The notes under the pieces: generated by a model | What the model was told of the DNA's origin: nothing | Seen by the model: only the letters and a program-made list of their open reading frames with translations | The model's database searches: none | NCBI RefSeq assembly: GCF_016859285.1 | Contig: NC_053410.1 | Coordinates: 21,593,558 to 21,657,557 of the forward strand | DNA: 64,000 bases | Reading direction: 5' to 3' | From: Xiphias gladius | Lineage: Eukaryota; Chordata; Actinopteri; Istiophoriformes; Xiphiidae | Shown here: positions 52,494 through 64,000 of the stretch, piece after piece | How the letters are laid out: every line of letters begins with the position of its first letter | Numbering within the stretch: position 1 is the first letter of the stretch | Made by a program: the position numbers and the translations under genes

Positions 52494-53125
52494 TTTACGC
52501 ACATATACTTTTTCAATTTAGATAAAAGATTTATAATTGTATATAGTCCAGCTAGAGGTACTTTAAATATTACCAGAGAATTTTCACCAAGTGCCTAGGA
52601 TTTTTTGTTATGCAACAAATGTGCATGAGTATGATAGCATTACTTGTTGACCAGAGAATAAATGAAGCTGTTGTCAGTTCCTGGTGGTATTTTGTGATGA
52701 CTGAAGATGTGATTTGAGTTATACAACACAAGAAAAGAGTTTTATTAAAACAAAATATAAAATCTTGCATTTTGTGGCCCTCCAAAGTACTGCTGTCATA
52801 ACTGAATTATTTGTTTATCTGCTTCCCTTTGCTACAGCAACACTGTCTCATTCCTTGCATTAATTTTAGTACACTGTTTACTGATAGCGCATTAAAGAGA
52901 TATCTGAATAAAACATAAGTTAAAAAGTCTTCTGAGTCAGTGCTACTTCAGCTCTGCATGGCCAGCAATGCAGGCAAGGCCAGCGTACAGTCCTGTTGAC
53001 AGCAACTCAAGTTAACTACGAAGGGGGGTGGTGGTGGTCACATGATCAGTTCTGTAAACAGTCTGACAGTAAACACAGCAGGCTGGGATGTACGTGTCCG
53101 ATCACTTGGCTGTTTGCCAGGTCAT

Positions 53126-56100
53126 CTAAGGCTTCACAGGGTGGCACAGTTTGGTGGCATCCTTTGTGTTGCTCTGGCTGTCAATCAGCACCAGGGGATT
53201 CCTCCGGTGGTTGTCGATGATGTGGGAGACGCTGCTGAAATACTGTTTAAAAAAAAAAAAAAAAAAGGACAATGACTTAGTCTAAATAAAGATGTTTAAA
53301 TTCCACTGATATGTTCACATTAAGTTAATCAGCTAAAATTATATTTTTTCCAAATGTCACTCGAAGCATTTTTAAAAGATCTTAATAGTTGATTTACGAT
53401 TGATTTATGTACTTGGATGCCTTCCAGAAATGGTCGAGGTGATTAAATGACAGATGTATTGTCTCTTTGATGCCATCGTTTCCCATTTTTAGGTTTAGTA
53501 TCATTCTCAAGTACGATAAAGTAAGCCACTCTTTTTTTTTTTGTTTTTTTTTGTTTTAGCTTTTCCCATTAGATCCAACACTCCTACATTCAGTATCCAT
53601 CTGTGTTTCCGAGTTGGTTTGGCCTAAAAGCTGCAAGATTTTCCATTGCTAGGAACTAGGAAGAACCATGGGAATAAAATAATGTAGAATTTAAATGTTG
53701 ACTAAAATATGCTCTTCACACTCTCAACTACCACAGCCTTTCTATAAACAAGTGGATATTGGCCTTTTCACGGAAGACATTTTTGACATACCACAGTAAG
53801 AAAAGCATAGATGTGAACATAAAGTCGGTGATGGCTGATTTCCATTTAGCTGCTTCAGCTTTAGGGTCCTGCTGTTGTGCACGCTGGCACACTAGCTGTG
53901 TCCAAAATCCCACCCTATTTACTCTATAGTGCGCTATATTTACTGTTTTCTGTGTAATTTGTGCAAATTCTAAGTGTTAAACTTATGCTCGATGTACTGC
54001 CCCCAAAAATGACCACAACAGAACGAAAATAGCGGACCTGCACACTATAACAACCCCACAATGCAATACGTCCCGTTTTTATAGATGTTAAAAAAATACT
54101 ACTGTGGGAATCTACAGCTGTCTGTGATGATGCAGGACAACAAGTGTCCAGCTCAGTGGGACACGAACGGACCAATGCCATTACTTCCACCTGGGCTTTT
54201 CCTGCTCAGACAAGACCAAATGTCTGCTGTGAAAAAGGCCTATTGTACAGTATGAGGATTTGATTTTAGATGTCAAAACATGCAGTAAAACCCACCTCAC
54301 CTTGCCTGAAGGAGATGATGACATTGTAACATGGTCTCGCTGTTATTTTAAAGCCTTTAAACCCTGCATATAATTCAATTCTGGACTTTTTAAACGTTAT
54401 TTGTCAAACTAATATCACTAAAGTCAAACATTAATAGTATCTCTAATGGACTTTAAAACCAACAGTCATCGCCAAACTCCACTCCCACCTTCTGTATAAA
54501 CCTTGTTACTCAGGGCAAACGGCTAGATCTACATACCTGCCCGGACAGATGTAAACATGGCTCTTTCTACAGTTTGTATATACTCAAAGCATACGGGGCA
54601 AAGCTTCGATGAAGCCGTGCCAACTCCATGTTGTCACCAAGTGTAGGGCCACAGTGACCGTCAAACGCAGTCACAAGGACAGAAAGGAAAAGTTCTCCAC
54701 TGTACCTCCTCTCCTCTCTTCTCTCTTCCCAGTGCATACTGCCGAGTGTTTGTTATAAAGCGGATTGGTATGTTGTACACTCTGCCCTTGTAAAACACCA
54801 CTAATGTGTAGGGCTGCTGTGCGTCCTGACCGGAGCTCTTCCTCACCATAAACGCCCCGTCCTGAAACAGAAAGCAGTCGGTGTCAAACTCAGCAGGGGG
54901 GTCATGGGAAATAATCCACATCCTGCTCAGTGGGGATTAACAACAGTGATTTACTAAATAAAACGATTCTCACTTTATTTGAGCGAACCAAAAAATCGTC
55001 AGCAGTCTTGCGGTCACATGCGCTGGCATACCAGGGTTTCCTATAGAGATCTGCATCCTGAGAAGAAGTCAGCGGAAAACAGAAGAATTCTTAACACATC
55101 AATATAGATTTTTGAGTCATTTAATCCACTTTTTGATGATGCCATGTTTTATGTGGATCACCTTATCTTTGTCTATCGACCCATTATCTGCAGAAACACT
55201 TCCTCTGTCAGTTGGTTCTGGGACATCAGAGAAAAAAACGTTCTGATTATGGTGTTTTATTATAATGAAGCTTTTAGAGTAAGATCATGACGCAGTAACC
55301 TGCTGCCAGACACAAGAAGGAGCAGTACTTACTGAGAGAAGTAAGCTCTGGAAGAGGAATCCTGCAATTGAGACCGCAAACAAAACTGTGATTAAAGGCA
55401 ATTTCTCTTATTCAAGATGCATTAAAAATGTATATGCATGGTGTCAACATAATGCATAGTGTGAAACTGCATGTTGTCTTTCTTACTTCGGTCGTTTCAG
55501 GTCCAGTGTAAAAGCTTTTGGAGGGGTTTTGTGGTCTGGTTTCATCACAGGCATCGTGTGGCCTGTGGAAATCCAGACATAAAGTTTTTCATCTATGTTT
55601 ACCATTTAGTATAAGATGATAAATTCAACCAATTAAATTTGTAAATAGGGTTTTCGGTTATTTTTATGGATTATACTGTACATCTGTATCTACTTATCTA
55701 TATCCCCTTTTAATTGGAACAGATTTAATGTGGAAAATATGTGCATTTTATGTACTGTATGTATGTAATTAGATCATCATGGGACACCAAAAGTCACTAA
55801 AAATCTGCAGCTGGACCACATTATTGCCTTCACATGGAGAATTAATTTACAAAAAATCCACAGAGTAAATGTAGTGTGTGCTGGTAACATTTTGATGTGG
55901 GTTTCGGGGAAAGACATCAGCCACAGAACTAGATGGCACTGACTGGCAGAATGTCCGGGGTTGAATAAAAGCACAGTCTGTCATGACTAACAGTGCAAGT
56001 ACATGTTAACACTTACTTTCAAATTCCCTCGTTTTGAAATCTGGCTTCTGCAACACAAGTCACATTTAATGGTTTTCAGCATCACTCAACATCAGTTTAT

Positions 56101-59100
56101 CATATGAGAAAACTCGTCTGATACTCCAAAGTAAAATACAGTGAAACAATGATGATCTTCTGTGTTATTTGGAGCAGGTATTTTGACTTTGTGTATTTGA
56201 TTTTTAATTAACAAAATATTCCTACCGCCCTCAAAGGTGGTTTTGGGGACCTCCTGAGAGAAAAAGGAGATAGTCAGACAATCGGTTTTTGCCTTCTTAA
56301 AATTTAAACAGGTTACACTATATTTATGTATATCCAGAAAAATGTTAAATAAGTGATGCCTACTCTTTGGGCACAGGTTTGGGTAGAAGCGGAGGAGGAC
56401 CCTCTCCAGGTTTATTATGGGAACCTAGAGGAACACATAATCCAGGTATGGCTGATCTACCAGTTACTGTGACTGTAGGGAAATCTATTATTCTTGTGCC
56501 ACTGGCTTGCCTTTAGATGGCGCACCATGCTAGAATGATTCATGGTAGAAGCCTTAACACAAACCAAGGGGAAAACTACTGTTTGAGTTTATACTCACTG
56601 TCATCTGGGTCACAAACTTCATATTCATCTTCACCTGTGGGCTCCTGGACCTGCAAAATCAGAGAGCCAGTAAGTCAGTGTCCTCCTAAATATGCCGCGC
56701 ACATCAAGTCTCTGCAAAACACCTCTTATAAATGAAATCTTGCACATTTGGCATCACTTACAGGTGGGGGAGATCTCCTCATATTAAATCTAAAAACAAC
56801 AACAATGCATTATTACTGTAGTAATAGCAAAGCAATGTAGCAACTTCAAACCGATCTTTCTGGGATCTTCTAACAGACAGAATAAAATTCCCTTTGCAAA
56901 TGATGACGTGTCTGTCAGGCCTCTAAATTAAATGTCGGCGTTGTCAGTCCTACCTGGGGCTGGGTTTCGGTGGTAATGAATGCGACTGTGTTGTGGCGAT
57001 TGGACCCAGTCTGCGAGGTAGATGCAAGGACATGATTAGTCCATATAAGTCCATATAACTGAATGAATGAACTTTAGTCAAGAAATTGGACTGACTGTTC
57101 ACTGACCTGCTTCCTGGAGGAGATAATGAGTTCTCCTGTAAAGATGCCATAAAATGCAATCCTGTTTTAGTTTCACACATAAAAGCACCTTAAAAATGCT
57201 TGTAAATTTTGTTTCACAAACACCTTACCTCTTTGTCAGGAACTTCATAAAAATCTGAAAGATAACCAAAGCCAAAGTTAGGCAGGCAGTTGAGGCACAA
57301 AAGCCTCCATTTGGTGGAGCCTTTGTGCGCTGCTGTGCCTTAGCCTCACCGAGTGGTTACAGCGTGGCTTTAAATTGGCCTTTAGACTGCTTTTAACCGT
57401 TTTATTTGTGACATTGTAAAGTAACCACCTTTTTTACCCAAAATGTCAACTTTTCGCAAACGTTTTGGAAAAAAACAGCCTCGTACTAAAGCTAGTGACA
57501 AAGGAATTTTCCAAATAATCAAATTCATGTCACCTTTCAACCCTCTGACATCAGCATACTTGGAGATACATGGTACAAGGGACAGGGACAAATTAGCAAC
57601 TAACTGTAATCATAGAAGGAATTTTATCATGCACAGTTTTCTTCTTGTGTCACAAGTACATTTCCAGATGGTTTATTCAACACAGGGTTTGATCGCACGG
57701 TAGTTGTCGTGAGCACAGATTATCAGGGCCAATGATTCTTCAAGTTGACCCCTTGTGAACTTTGTGAACAGCAAATTTATTGTTGCACCTACCAGGACTC
57801 TGTGGACGCTCTGGTAAGGGTGTAGGCAGCATGGGGTGGTCCCTCCCTGCTCTGCTCCCACCGTGCATCATAGGATCTAAGGGGAAGAATGATGAGATTT
57901 ATTATTATTATTATTATTGTATTTTTTATACTAGTAGTCCTTGCAGAAGTTGTATCCATATTACAGGGTTTTTTTCCACATATTTTAATCCCCAAGTCTT
58001 TTTGCTCTATATTTTGATGTTTATCTTACGGGCAGGTGGATTCTCTGCGGGTTCTATGTAGTTGTCATCATCATTACTAACGTCTGGATTGACGTAGTCT
58101 TCCTACAAAACAACATATTGTTAGAGGGCTATGTCAGCTGTCTACACTCAATGGAAGGTATTTATCCATTTATAAATGCACTCCAAAAAAATATTTGTGG
58201 AAGCATTATGACACAGGCCTGCAGTGCAGTACTTATGTGAACTTGGGTTAAAGTAGCTTTACTTCATCGCTCCCCATGTGGATGGGTTCGGGGGGCAGTT
58301 TTTTGGAGGCTTTGCCTGGGCAGAGGGGCTTCCTGGGTGGCCTGTTGGGCCGGTTACGGCAGCTGTCTGGAAAGGAGAAGCAGAAGCAGAAACAGGACAT
58401 CAGCATTTGCATGAAGCACCACTCTGAATCCTTCTGTGTATTGTGGCTTTGGATGAACAGTGTGTCTCTTGAAGGGCCTCAATGAACCAAATGCACTTCC
58501 GCAGGAAGGGAGTGATGACTGCAAAGGAGAAACTATGAAAGATATTGAAACTGTTTGTGAAAAGGACTCAAAATGTGCAAATTTTGAATTGCATCACTGG
58601 AAGAACTAATGAAAAAAAAACATCAAAATATTATAAAGACGAAAAACGTTTTATTTTAAAAAAGCAATGAATAGCGTGCAGATAATACCACTTCTTTGGG
58701 TCAAGTGACGTTACTAACCAAGGTACTCCCCCCTTTGGAGGGAAGCAGAAGGAGTTGTGGTGAAGACTCTGTGGCTGGGAGGAGGCTCGTAGCTGTCGTC
58801 CAGGTCCTCACGTGGATCCTCATACGTCTCATTATCCTGGGAACAACATACTTGCAGTATTTCAACGTGTATCTCAGACAAAAACAACTGCTTACTATTT
58901 ACATTTTTTCCAACTTACATAATCGGGCTCCGACAGTTGTTCGTCACTTTCCCTGTCATCATCTGTAAACACAGAAATTTAGAGGGATTTTATTACAAAG
59001 AGGGAAATATGAGCCGTACATGTTTAACAGCAAACATCTGAATTGCTGTCAACATATTAAATACCAGCATTAAATTCATCTGAGCAGGTGTACATTGTCA

Positions 59101-61793
59101 AATTTCAGAACAAGTCAACTCTAAGTCAGCTTCTCTGTTGAGGAACCAGCAAAGCGTGTCTCCTCACCTCTTGAATTATTGAATAATCTTTCAACAAGGG
59201 AATGTATTGCAATTTGTATGATGTAATTTGGACAGAAGCCTCACATAATTAAGCATAGTGTGTTACTTAAAACAACATCTGGAAACAGGTGAAGTGGTAC
59301 TTGTTTCTGAAGCTCAGTTGCAATGTTTTTGTACTGTAAATTTGCACATTGAGGAAACATGGAGGCTTCTGTCAAGGCAGAGTGGAACTGTGGTAAAGTT
59401 TAAAGTGCTAATCCGTGTGTTTTTTATAATCCCAAATTTCCCATGTGTCATCACAGAACTGATGTGAAAGAACGTGAATGTGATGTATAATATTAATAAT
59501 AATAATGTTATACTTACTAATGTTATACCTCCACTACAATTAAAAAGGACATTTTTTTTCCTCGATTCATTGACTTGACTGCTAGTCAGATACTAGTTTG
59601 TAGTTACTAGTTTGTTTTGAAGTTGAAAGTCTTGCATACAAAACCTATGATCAGTTCATAAAATAAAATGCATCAAATTTAGATTAAATTATCCCAAAGT
59701 ATATAAATGAGTTCAAATTTGCTCCATTTTGACCAGCTCTGACATTGAAATGTTGCTTACATGAAAATGCATCAGAAATAATATTGCTATAATAAATATA
59801 ATACTATAATACTAATTCTATAATATATATATGTATACTTTACATGTGTTGCTGAGACTTGGTTACAAAAATCCAAACTTCTCTGCACCCATTTTTTTCA
59901 ATGTTCAATGTTCAATGTTGAAACAACACTCACATGTACACTGTATGTGTACTTAAAGAGTTATTGGTCACTGGAATCATTCCACTGATGCCACTAAAAG
60001 ATCCATGTGAAAGATGTGGGGAAAAATCCATCGGCGGAAGTTAACATGAGGCTTCAGCAGTCTGAGTTAGACAAATCCTCCAGTTCCAAGCTTTTTAGTG
60101 CAAAATTCCCTCGTTGCGTATCCTGTGATTTTTCCTTGCTGAGTTTTAGGGGTGGGTGGTAGAGTAATACAAAGTGGGAATTTTGTACTAAAAAGACTGT
60201 AACTTTTGCAAGATATCCACTTGACATGGCTAACTCACGGAACAAATAGTGCAAATCACTCACATCGGAATTGTGCTATGGATCTCTTCACGGCCATTAT
60301 GGACAGGTAGAAAGATCCAAGTGGCCAGTAACTCTTTCGATGTACATATGGGCATTTGAGCATTTTTATGAGACAGACTTGAATGAAGATGTTCTGTATA
60401 TCTGTGCGTAGACCTCAGGACACTCCACTGTGCTCTATTTGTAGTATGATAAAAGATATGCCATGTGTCACTGTGGACTCTACAGACAGCGGCTTATACT
60501 TGCTGCTTCATCAACACCACTTCATGTGGAAGCAGCGATAAAGACACAGTTCTTACCTCTGTAATCTCGCGCAGGTACCTTTGGGAGTGGTTTGCTTTTC
60601 AGGCTGCCATATAGAGAGAAACCGACAGCAGTTACATGACAATGTGTTGAGCCTGAGCACATCCCCTTACTATTAATAAAAAATATCAATTTTAATAATA
60701 GGATGTCTAGATTTAAGGTATTAAAGTGCAACTGTTTGACTAGTGATACTGTCTGGGTGCAAGGCACATTTCATATAGTTTCATTTTCACAGTAGACACC
60801 TGTGCTGTAAAACTGTGAAAGGTCCATATTTACATGAGCACACAGAGCAGACTGATGTGCATATTTTCCAGACAGGTTAAGAATAAATGGCATCAGAATT
60901 ACTCATGTCATTATGATATCTATCTTTATGTGTCTAAATTGGACTTTCTCAGGAAAGGAAAGTGAGAGAACTGACATCTGTTGAAGTTATTTTATGTTTG
61001 GAGGTGTCTCTCTTATTCCAATGGTTGTGAAAGAGGAATTGACAATCTCCACTGATGCATATATACACACTGCTTTGAGAATTTTTAGATCACCAAACTT
61101 CCAAGGCAGTTGTCTCCCACTTGAAAGTACACATGAATTTAGACCGATTTATTTCCACTGGGGTTTTTACATAATATTAGCATGTAGCATTTCAAAAAAA
61201 GTGAAGTAAAGATCTGACCTTCTTAGTTTATTCAGTAAGCTGCCGTCGTTTTTCCTGATGTCTTGAACGATCTTTTGAAACTGCCTGGAAAACACACAAT
61301 TTGCCATTGTCATTCGGGAACAAATCTTCAGAAAATGAAATTTGTAGTATTATGAGCTGAATAAAAGTGTATGACAAGTTACTGTTATTTTTCAATTTAC
61401 AAAGGTACAATCAAAACTTTGGACAGACAACTGCAGTATTCACATCATTTTTCTCCTCATTTTTTAATGCAATAGCAAAAGTATTTAATTTTTACTCAAA
61501 ATTAAGTTTCGAAGTTTGCCGAAGTTTCAACCCTTTTGTTAGTTGTAGAGAAACGTTAACGGATGTAACAATGCTTTTACTAACACTATACAGCTAAAGT
61601 ATAAGAAACAGTGGTTTAGTTTCTTTCCAAAGAGCAAAATATAGGAGCAGTTTAGCAGTTATTAACAAGAATAAGCCAAAAGTGAAAGTGTGTTATCATC
61701 CACATAGATACGAAAATTCAAATTAAACCGACCCTCTTACCGAATCTTTGCCGTGGCAGGAGCAGCAAGTTTACCTAATGTATCCATATTCAT
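53126..61793 (-). CDS. blnk: BLNK (SLP-65) B-cell adaptor, complete, 22 coding exons
   Basis: Encodes the cytoplasmic adaptor linking the B-cell receptor and SYK to PLC-gamma2, BTK, VAV and GRB2. Exons in transcript order: 61741-61793, 61219-61284, 60557-60603, 58919-58962, 58719-58836, 58263-58366, 58030-58102, 57793-57876, 57229-57254, 57107-57135, 56954-57010, 56762-56789, 56599-56650, 56364-56424, 56226-56253, 56017-56047, 55487-55562, 55333-55361, 55162-55217, 54974-55057, 54706-54861, 53126-53242. They sum to 1,419 nt, 472 aa (human 456), in phase throughout. Basic N-terminal segment (residues 1-55), then acidic tyrosine motifs YEDP (Y75), YEPP (Y86), YVNP (Y147), YIEP (Y159), YEVP (Y199) and YEVC (Y253), then a proline-rich linker. 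An SH2 domain spans about 360-460, with phosphotyrosine-binding Arg389 in GAFMVRKSS. The C-terminal exon encodes YFSSVSHIIDNHRRNPLVLI. Start taken at the first Met; a second Met two codons later aligns with the human start. Confidence 0.94.
53243..54705. other. blnk intron 21 with a probable hAT-like repeat at 53893-54190
   Basis: Intron before the last blnk exon. At about 53893-53945 the sequence runs GTGTCCAAAATCCCACCCTA followed by an ACTCTATAGTGCGCTAT block. This resembles the end of a widespread fish non-autonomous hAT repeat. The opposite end is not clear. Poly-T and GTTTTT low-complexity lies at 53532-53560. Confidence 0.4.
57899..57919. repeat. (ATT)n microsatellite
   Basis: Seven ATT/TTA units in blnk intron 7, about 25 bases before the exon 8 acceptor on minus. 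Confidence 0.9.
60004..60264. repeat. Palindromic MITE-like repeat (blnk intron 3)
   Basis: Contains an imperfect inverted pair: CTTTTTAGTGCAAAATTCCC at about 60090-60109, and its reverse complement with few changes at about 60176-60198. It starts with a block (60046-60070) also found at 34520-34544. I recall related copies in other fish genomes, but the family name is uncertain. Confidence 0.5.
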
Positions 61794-61988
61794 GTTTAAT
61801 CCGACAATTTACATTTTTGGGTCTCATTCCTCTCGCGCATTAAGCCGTTGCTGCCAGATTGTTCACAGCAACGTAAATGAACGCTGTGTTTGGGTACAAG
61901 TCACGTCTTTGTCATAGAGGGGAGGGAATTTGCTCTAGCCGCCTCTGTAAGAAAAATCACTTCTCTTTTCCAATCCCTGTCACGCGCG

Positions 61989-62025
<37 letters not shown>

Positions 62026-62801
62026 AAAAGACAGATTTTAGTGACCACACTTTCCACAAACCTCTTGCCTCACATTTCTCTTGACTCTCTTCGATTCCAC
62101 TTCCATCCAGACACTGCCATTTTAACTGCTGCTGATAACTATATATATATTGTATATCACCTGAATGAGGTCACGGGAGGAGGCCTTCAAGCTAGTGTGT
62201 GCATGATTGGGACCCGTTTTTATCAAAATCATTCATTTACTTTCACCATTTTACACACAATGAATCACAAACCAAATAATTTTGGAACATTCCATCATCT
62301 GCAAAGAACTGCACATTTTAAAAGCTTCCTCACAAGGGAGCCTATCATTATTGATGTTGTTGCTGGACACCCATGACTGTGTTTAGCTTTAAAAAAAGTG
62401 TGAAAGGTCACGCATGATGTGTGATGGAAAGTACCCTGTTGTAATCCTGGGTATTTTCTATATATGGAAGGGAGAATAAAAGAGTGTACAACCTTTCCTG
62501 TTAAACTGGTAGAGGATCAACTACTATAGTTTGTGTGTGTGTGTGTATGTGTGAGTGATCACGATAGGGATTGTTTGCTAAATAAATGTCTGCTCTACCT
62601 CTGATCACAATGAAGTAGAAGAGGAGAAACCAAAAAGCTGTCTGCAGTTGATAAATGTGCAAACTGTTCAATAATTAAAGTGACAGTTTTGGATTTGTAA
62701 GAAACCACCTGTGTATGATTCCCAATGAGAAAAAAGCATTTAGTGACTATTCAGTCTGGAGCTGCTAAGATAGAAATGAATGTGAAATTACTTAGGACAC
62801 C
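61794..62801. other. blnk upstream region
   Basis: Presumed promoter side of blnk with a CA microsatellite (61991-62023), a short TATATATA tract (62141-62150) and a GT tract near 62531-62545. Plus-strand frames here are simple-repeat or chance frames. No other gene seen. Confidence 0.45.
61991..62023. repeat. (AC)n microsatellite
   Basis: Perfect AC run about 200 bases upstream of the blnk start codon. Confidence 0.95.
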
Positions 62802-64000
62802 TACAGACACTTGACAAAATAAAGGAAAAACCTGTGTGGAAAAACATAACAAATGCAGATGCTTCCACAGGTGCACTGCATGGTACAATTAAGCTGTTAA
62901 CATTCCCGTCATGCTCTGTGGCAGGTATAAAAATGCCGACCAGGAACAGTTGATTGTGATTTTGTATCAAGATGGCAAGAGAAAAACATCTAAGTGAATT
63001 TGAAAGAGGGTTCATTGTTGGGGCAGGGATGGCAAGAACTTCAGTCACAAAGACTGCTCATCTGGTTAGTGTTTCAATAGGAACAGTGCCTAAAGTGACA
63101 TCTGAATTTAGATCAATGGGAAAGACGTCAGAAAATAGGATCAGATATTATGGTCCACAGGCACATATGATGATAGCGATGCTCGTGCATCAGTGTGATA
63201 TGTAAGGAAAAACAGAAGACCAACTCTTTCTCAGGTAACTGAGAATGTCATTGCAGAATTTGATCAGATTGTGTCAGCAAGAACCGTCACTCGACAATTA
63301 CATAGAGAGGGATATTATAGTAGGGTTGCAGTGCATAAACCTTTCATTACAAAGATGAATGCACATTTGAGAGTTCAGTGGTGCAAACCCCATTGGCACT
63401 AGTCCACAGAGATGTGGAAAAAAGATGAGTCAGATGAGTCATCCTTCACCATGTTCTCCACAAGTGGATGAGTGCCTGTGTGGCGTACACCAAGAAAATG
63501 GTACAGGCCTGTGTGTTTGACCCCTACAGTGAGGGGACCTGGTGGCCCTGTTATGCTGTGGGGGGCATTTTGCTGGCATGCTTTGGGTCCACTTGTCCCC
63601 TCAGAGGGAAGGGTCACTGCAAATCAATACAAAGTTGTCCAGAGTGATAACCTTTATCCTATGATGAAACGTTTCTATCCTGATGCGAGAGGTCTCTTCC
63701 AGGATGACAATGCCTCCATCCATAGGGCACGATGGGTCACTAAATGGTTTGATGAGTGTGAAAATGCTGTGGCCTTCGCAATCACCAGATCTCAACCCAG
63801 CTGAACACCTATGGGAGATTTTGGACCGACGTGTTAGACAGCGCTGTCGCCCACCATCGTCCAAACACAATGAGGGAATATCTTTTGGAAGAGTGGTGTT
63901 CCATTCCTCCAGTAGTGTTCAGGGACTTGTAGAGTCAATGCCAAGGCCCCTTAAAGCTGTTCTGGTGGCTCGTGGTGACCCAAAACCTTACTAAGACACT
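62802..64000 (+). mobile_element. Tc1-like copy 2, transposase broken, cut by window edge
   Basis: Starts at TA followed by CAGACACTTGACAAAATAAAG. The transposase begins at 62972 (MAREKHLSEFERGFIVGAGM) and stops at 63205 in the same place as copy 1. The rest survives in other frames: LTPTVRGPGGPVMLWGAFCW (core, from about 63518), [18 protein letters not shown] sequence with the catalytic Asp pair region (about 63680-63720), and the tail [20 protein letters not shown] (from about 63788) with the third acidic residue. It is dead through one stop and at least one frameshift. The right inverted repeat lies beyond 64000. Confidence 0.88.

Larger units (their letters stand above)
51222..52935 (+). 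other. znf518a: znf518a 3' UTR
   Basis: AT-rich sequence after the TAA-type stop, with AATAAA signals near 52657 and at 52907-52912. The latter is the likely major end. It contains a poly-A run (51766-51782), a poly-T run near 52086, a GT/GA microsatellite (52308-52360) and an AT microsatellite (52452-52493). No gene inside. Confidence 0.55.

Noticed and set aside
53042..53275. 77-codon plus frame
   Set aside because: Antisense to the last coding exon of blnk (53126-53242), which matches the SH2 C-terminus of the family.
62041..62376. 111-codon plus frame upstream of the 3' Tc1-like copy
   Set aside because: No family resemblance, overlaps the microsatellite-rich blnk upstream region, no exon signals; likely chance.

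Overview
This is a vertebrate chromosomal segment, almost certainly from a ray-finned (teleost, probably percomorph) fish. The genes are split into many small GT-AG exons with AT-rich introns. The proteins are close to human BTAF1, CCNJ, ZNF518A and BLNK. The interspersed DNA consists of Tc1-like transposons, a hAT-type MITE, LINE scraps and microsatellites typical of fish. No bacterial, plasmid, CRISPR or viral system was seen.

Layout: (1) 0.5-28.1 kb, minus strand: complete btaf1 in 38 coding exons, 1,855 codons plus stop. Its larger introns hold remnants of several Tc1-like families and a LINE scrap. (2) 28.6-38.5 kb: gene-poor DNA with a long imperfect inverted repeat (about 32.7-33.35 kb), a degraded LINE reverse-transcriptase scrap (34.8 kb) and a 530-bp hAT-like MITE with an intact 8-bp target duplication (37.75-38.29 kb). 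(3) 39.2-42.7 kb, minus: ccnj (cyclin J), 5 coding exons, 376 aa, with 24 consecutive glutamines in its tail. A weak candidate divergent transcript starts at about 43.0 kb on plus. (4) 48.1-51.2 kb, plus: znf518a, two coding exons, 978 aa. (5) 53.1-61.8 kb, minus: blnk, 22 small coding exons, 472 aa, converging tail-to-tail on znf518a. (6) 62.8-64.0 kb: another Tc1-like copy running off the window edge.

The four genes form no pathway. btaf1 encodes the Mot1-type ATPase that strips TBP from DNA, ccnj an orphan cyclin, znf518a a chromatin-associated zinc-finger protein and blnk the B-cell receptor adaptor. CCNJ, ZNF518A and BLNK are also neighbours on human chromosome 10q24, with BTAF1 on the same arm, so the segment looks like conserved linkage with local inversion.

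Exon boundaries were read by eye from splice consensus, frame continuity and recalled family sequence. All four coding sequences stay in phase through every junction. Transposon names are family-level only. UTR ends and promoters are inferences.
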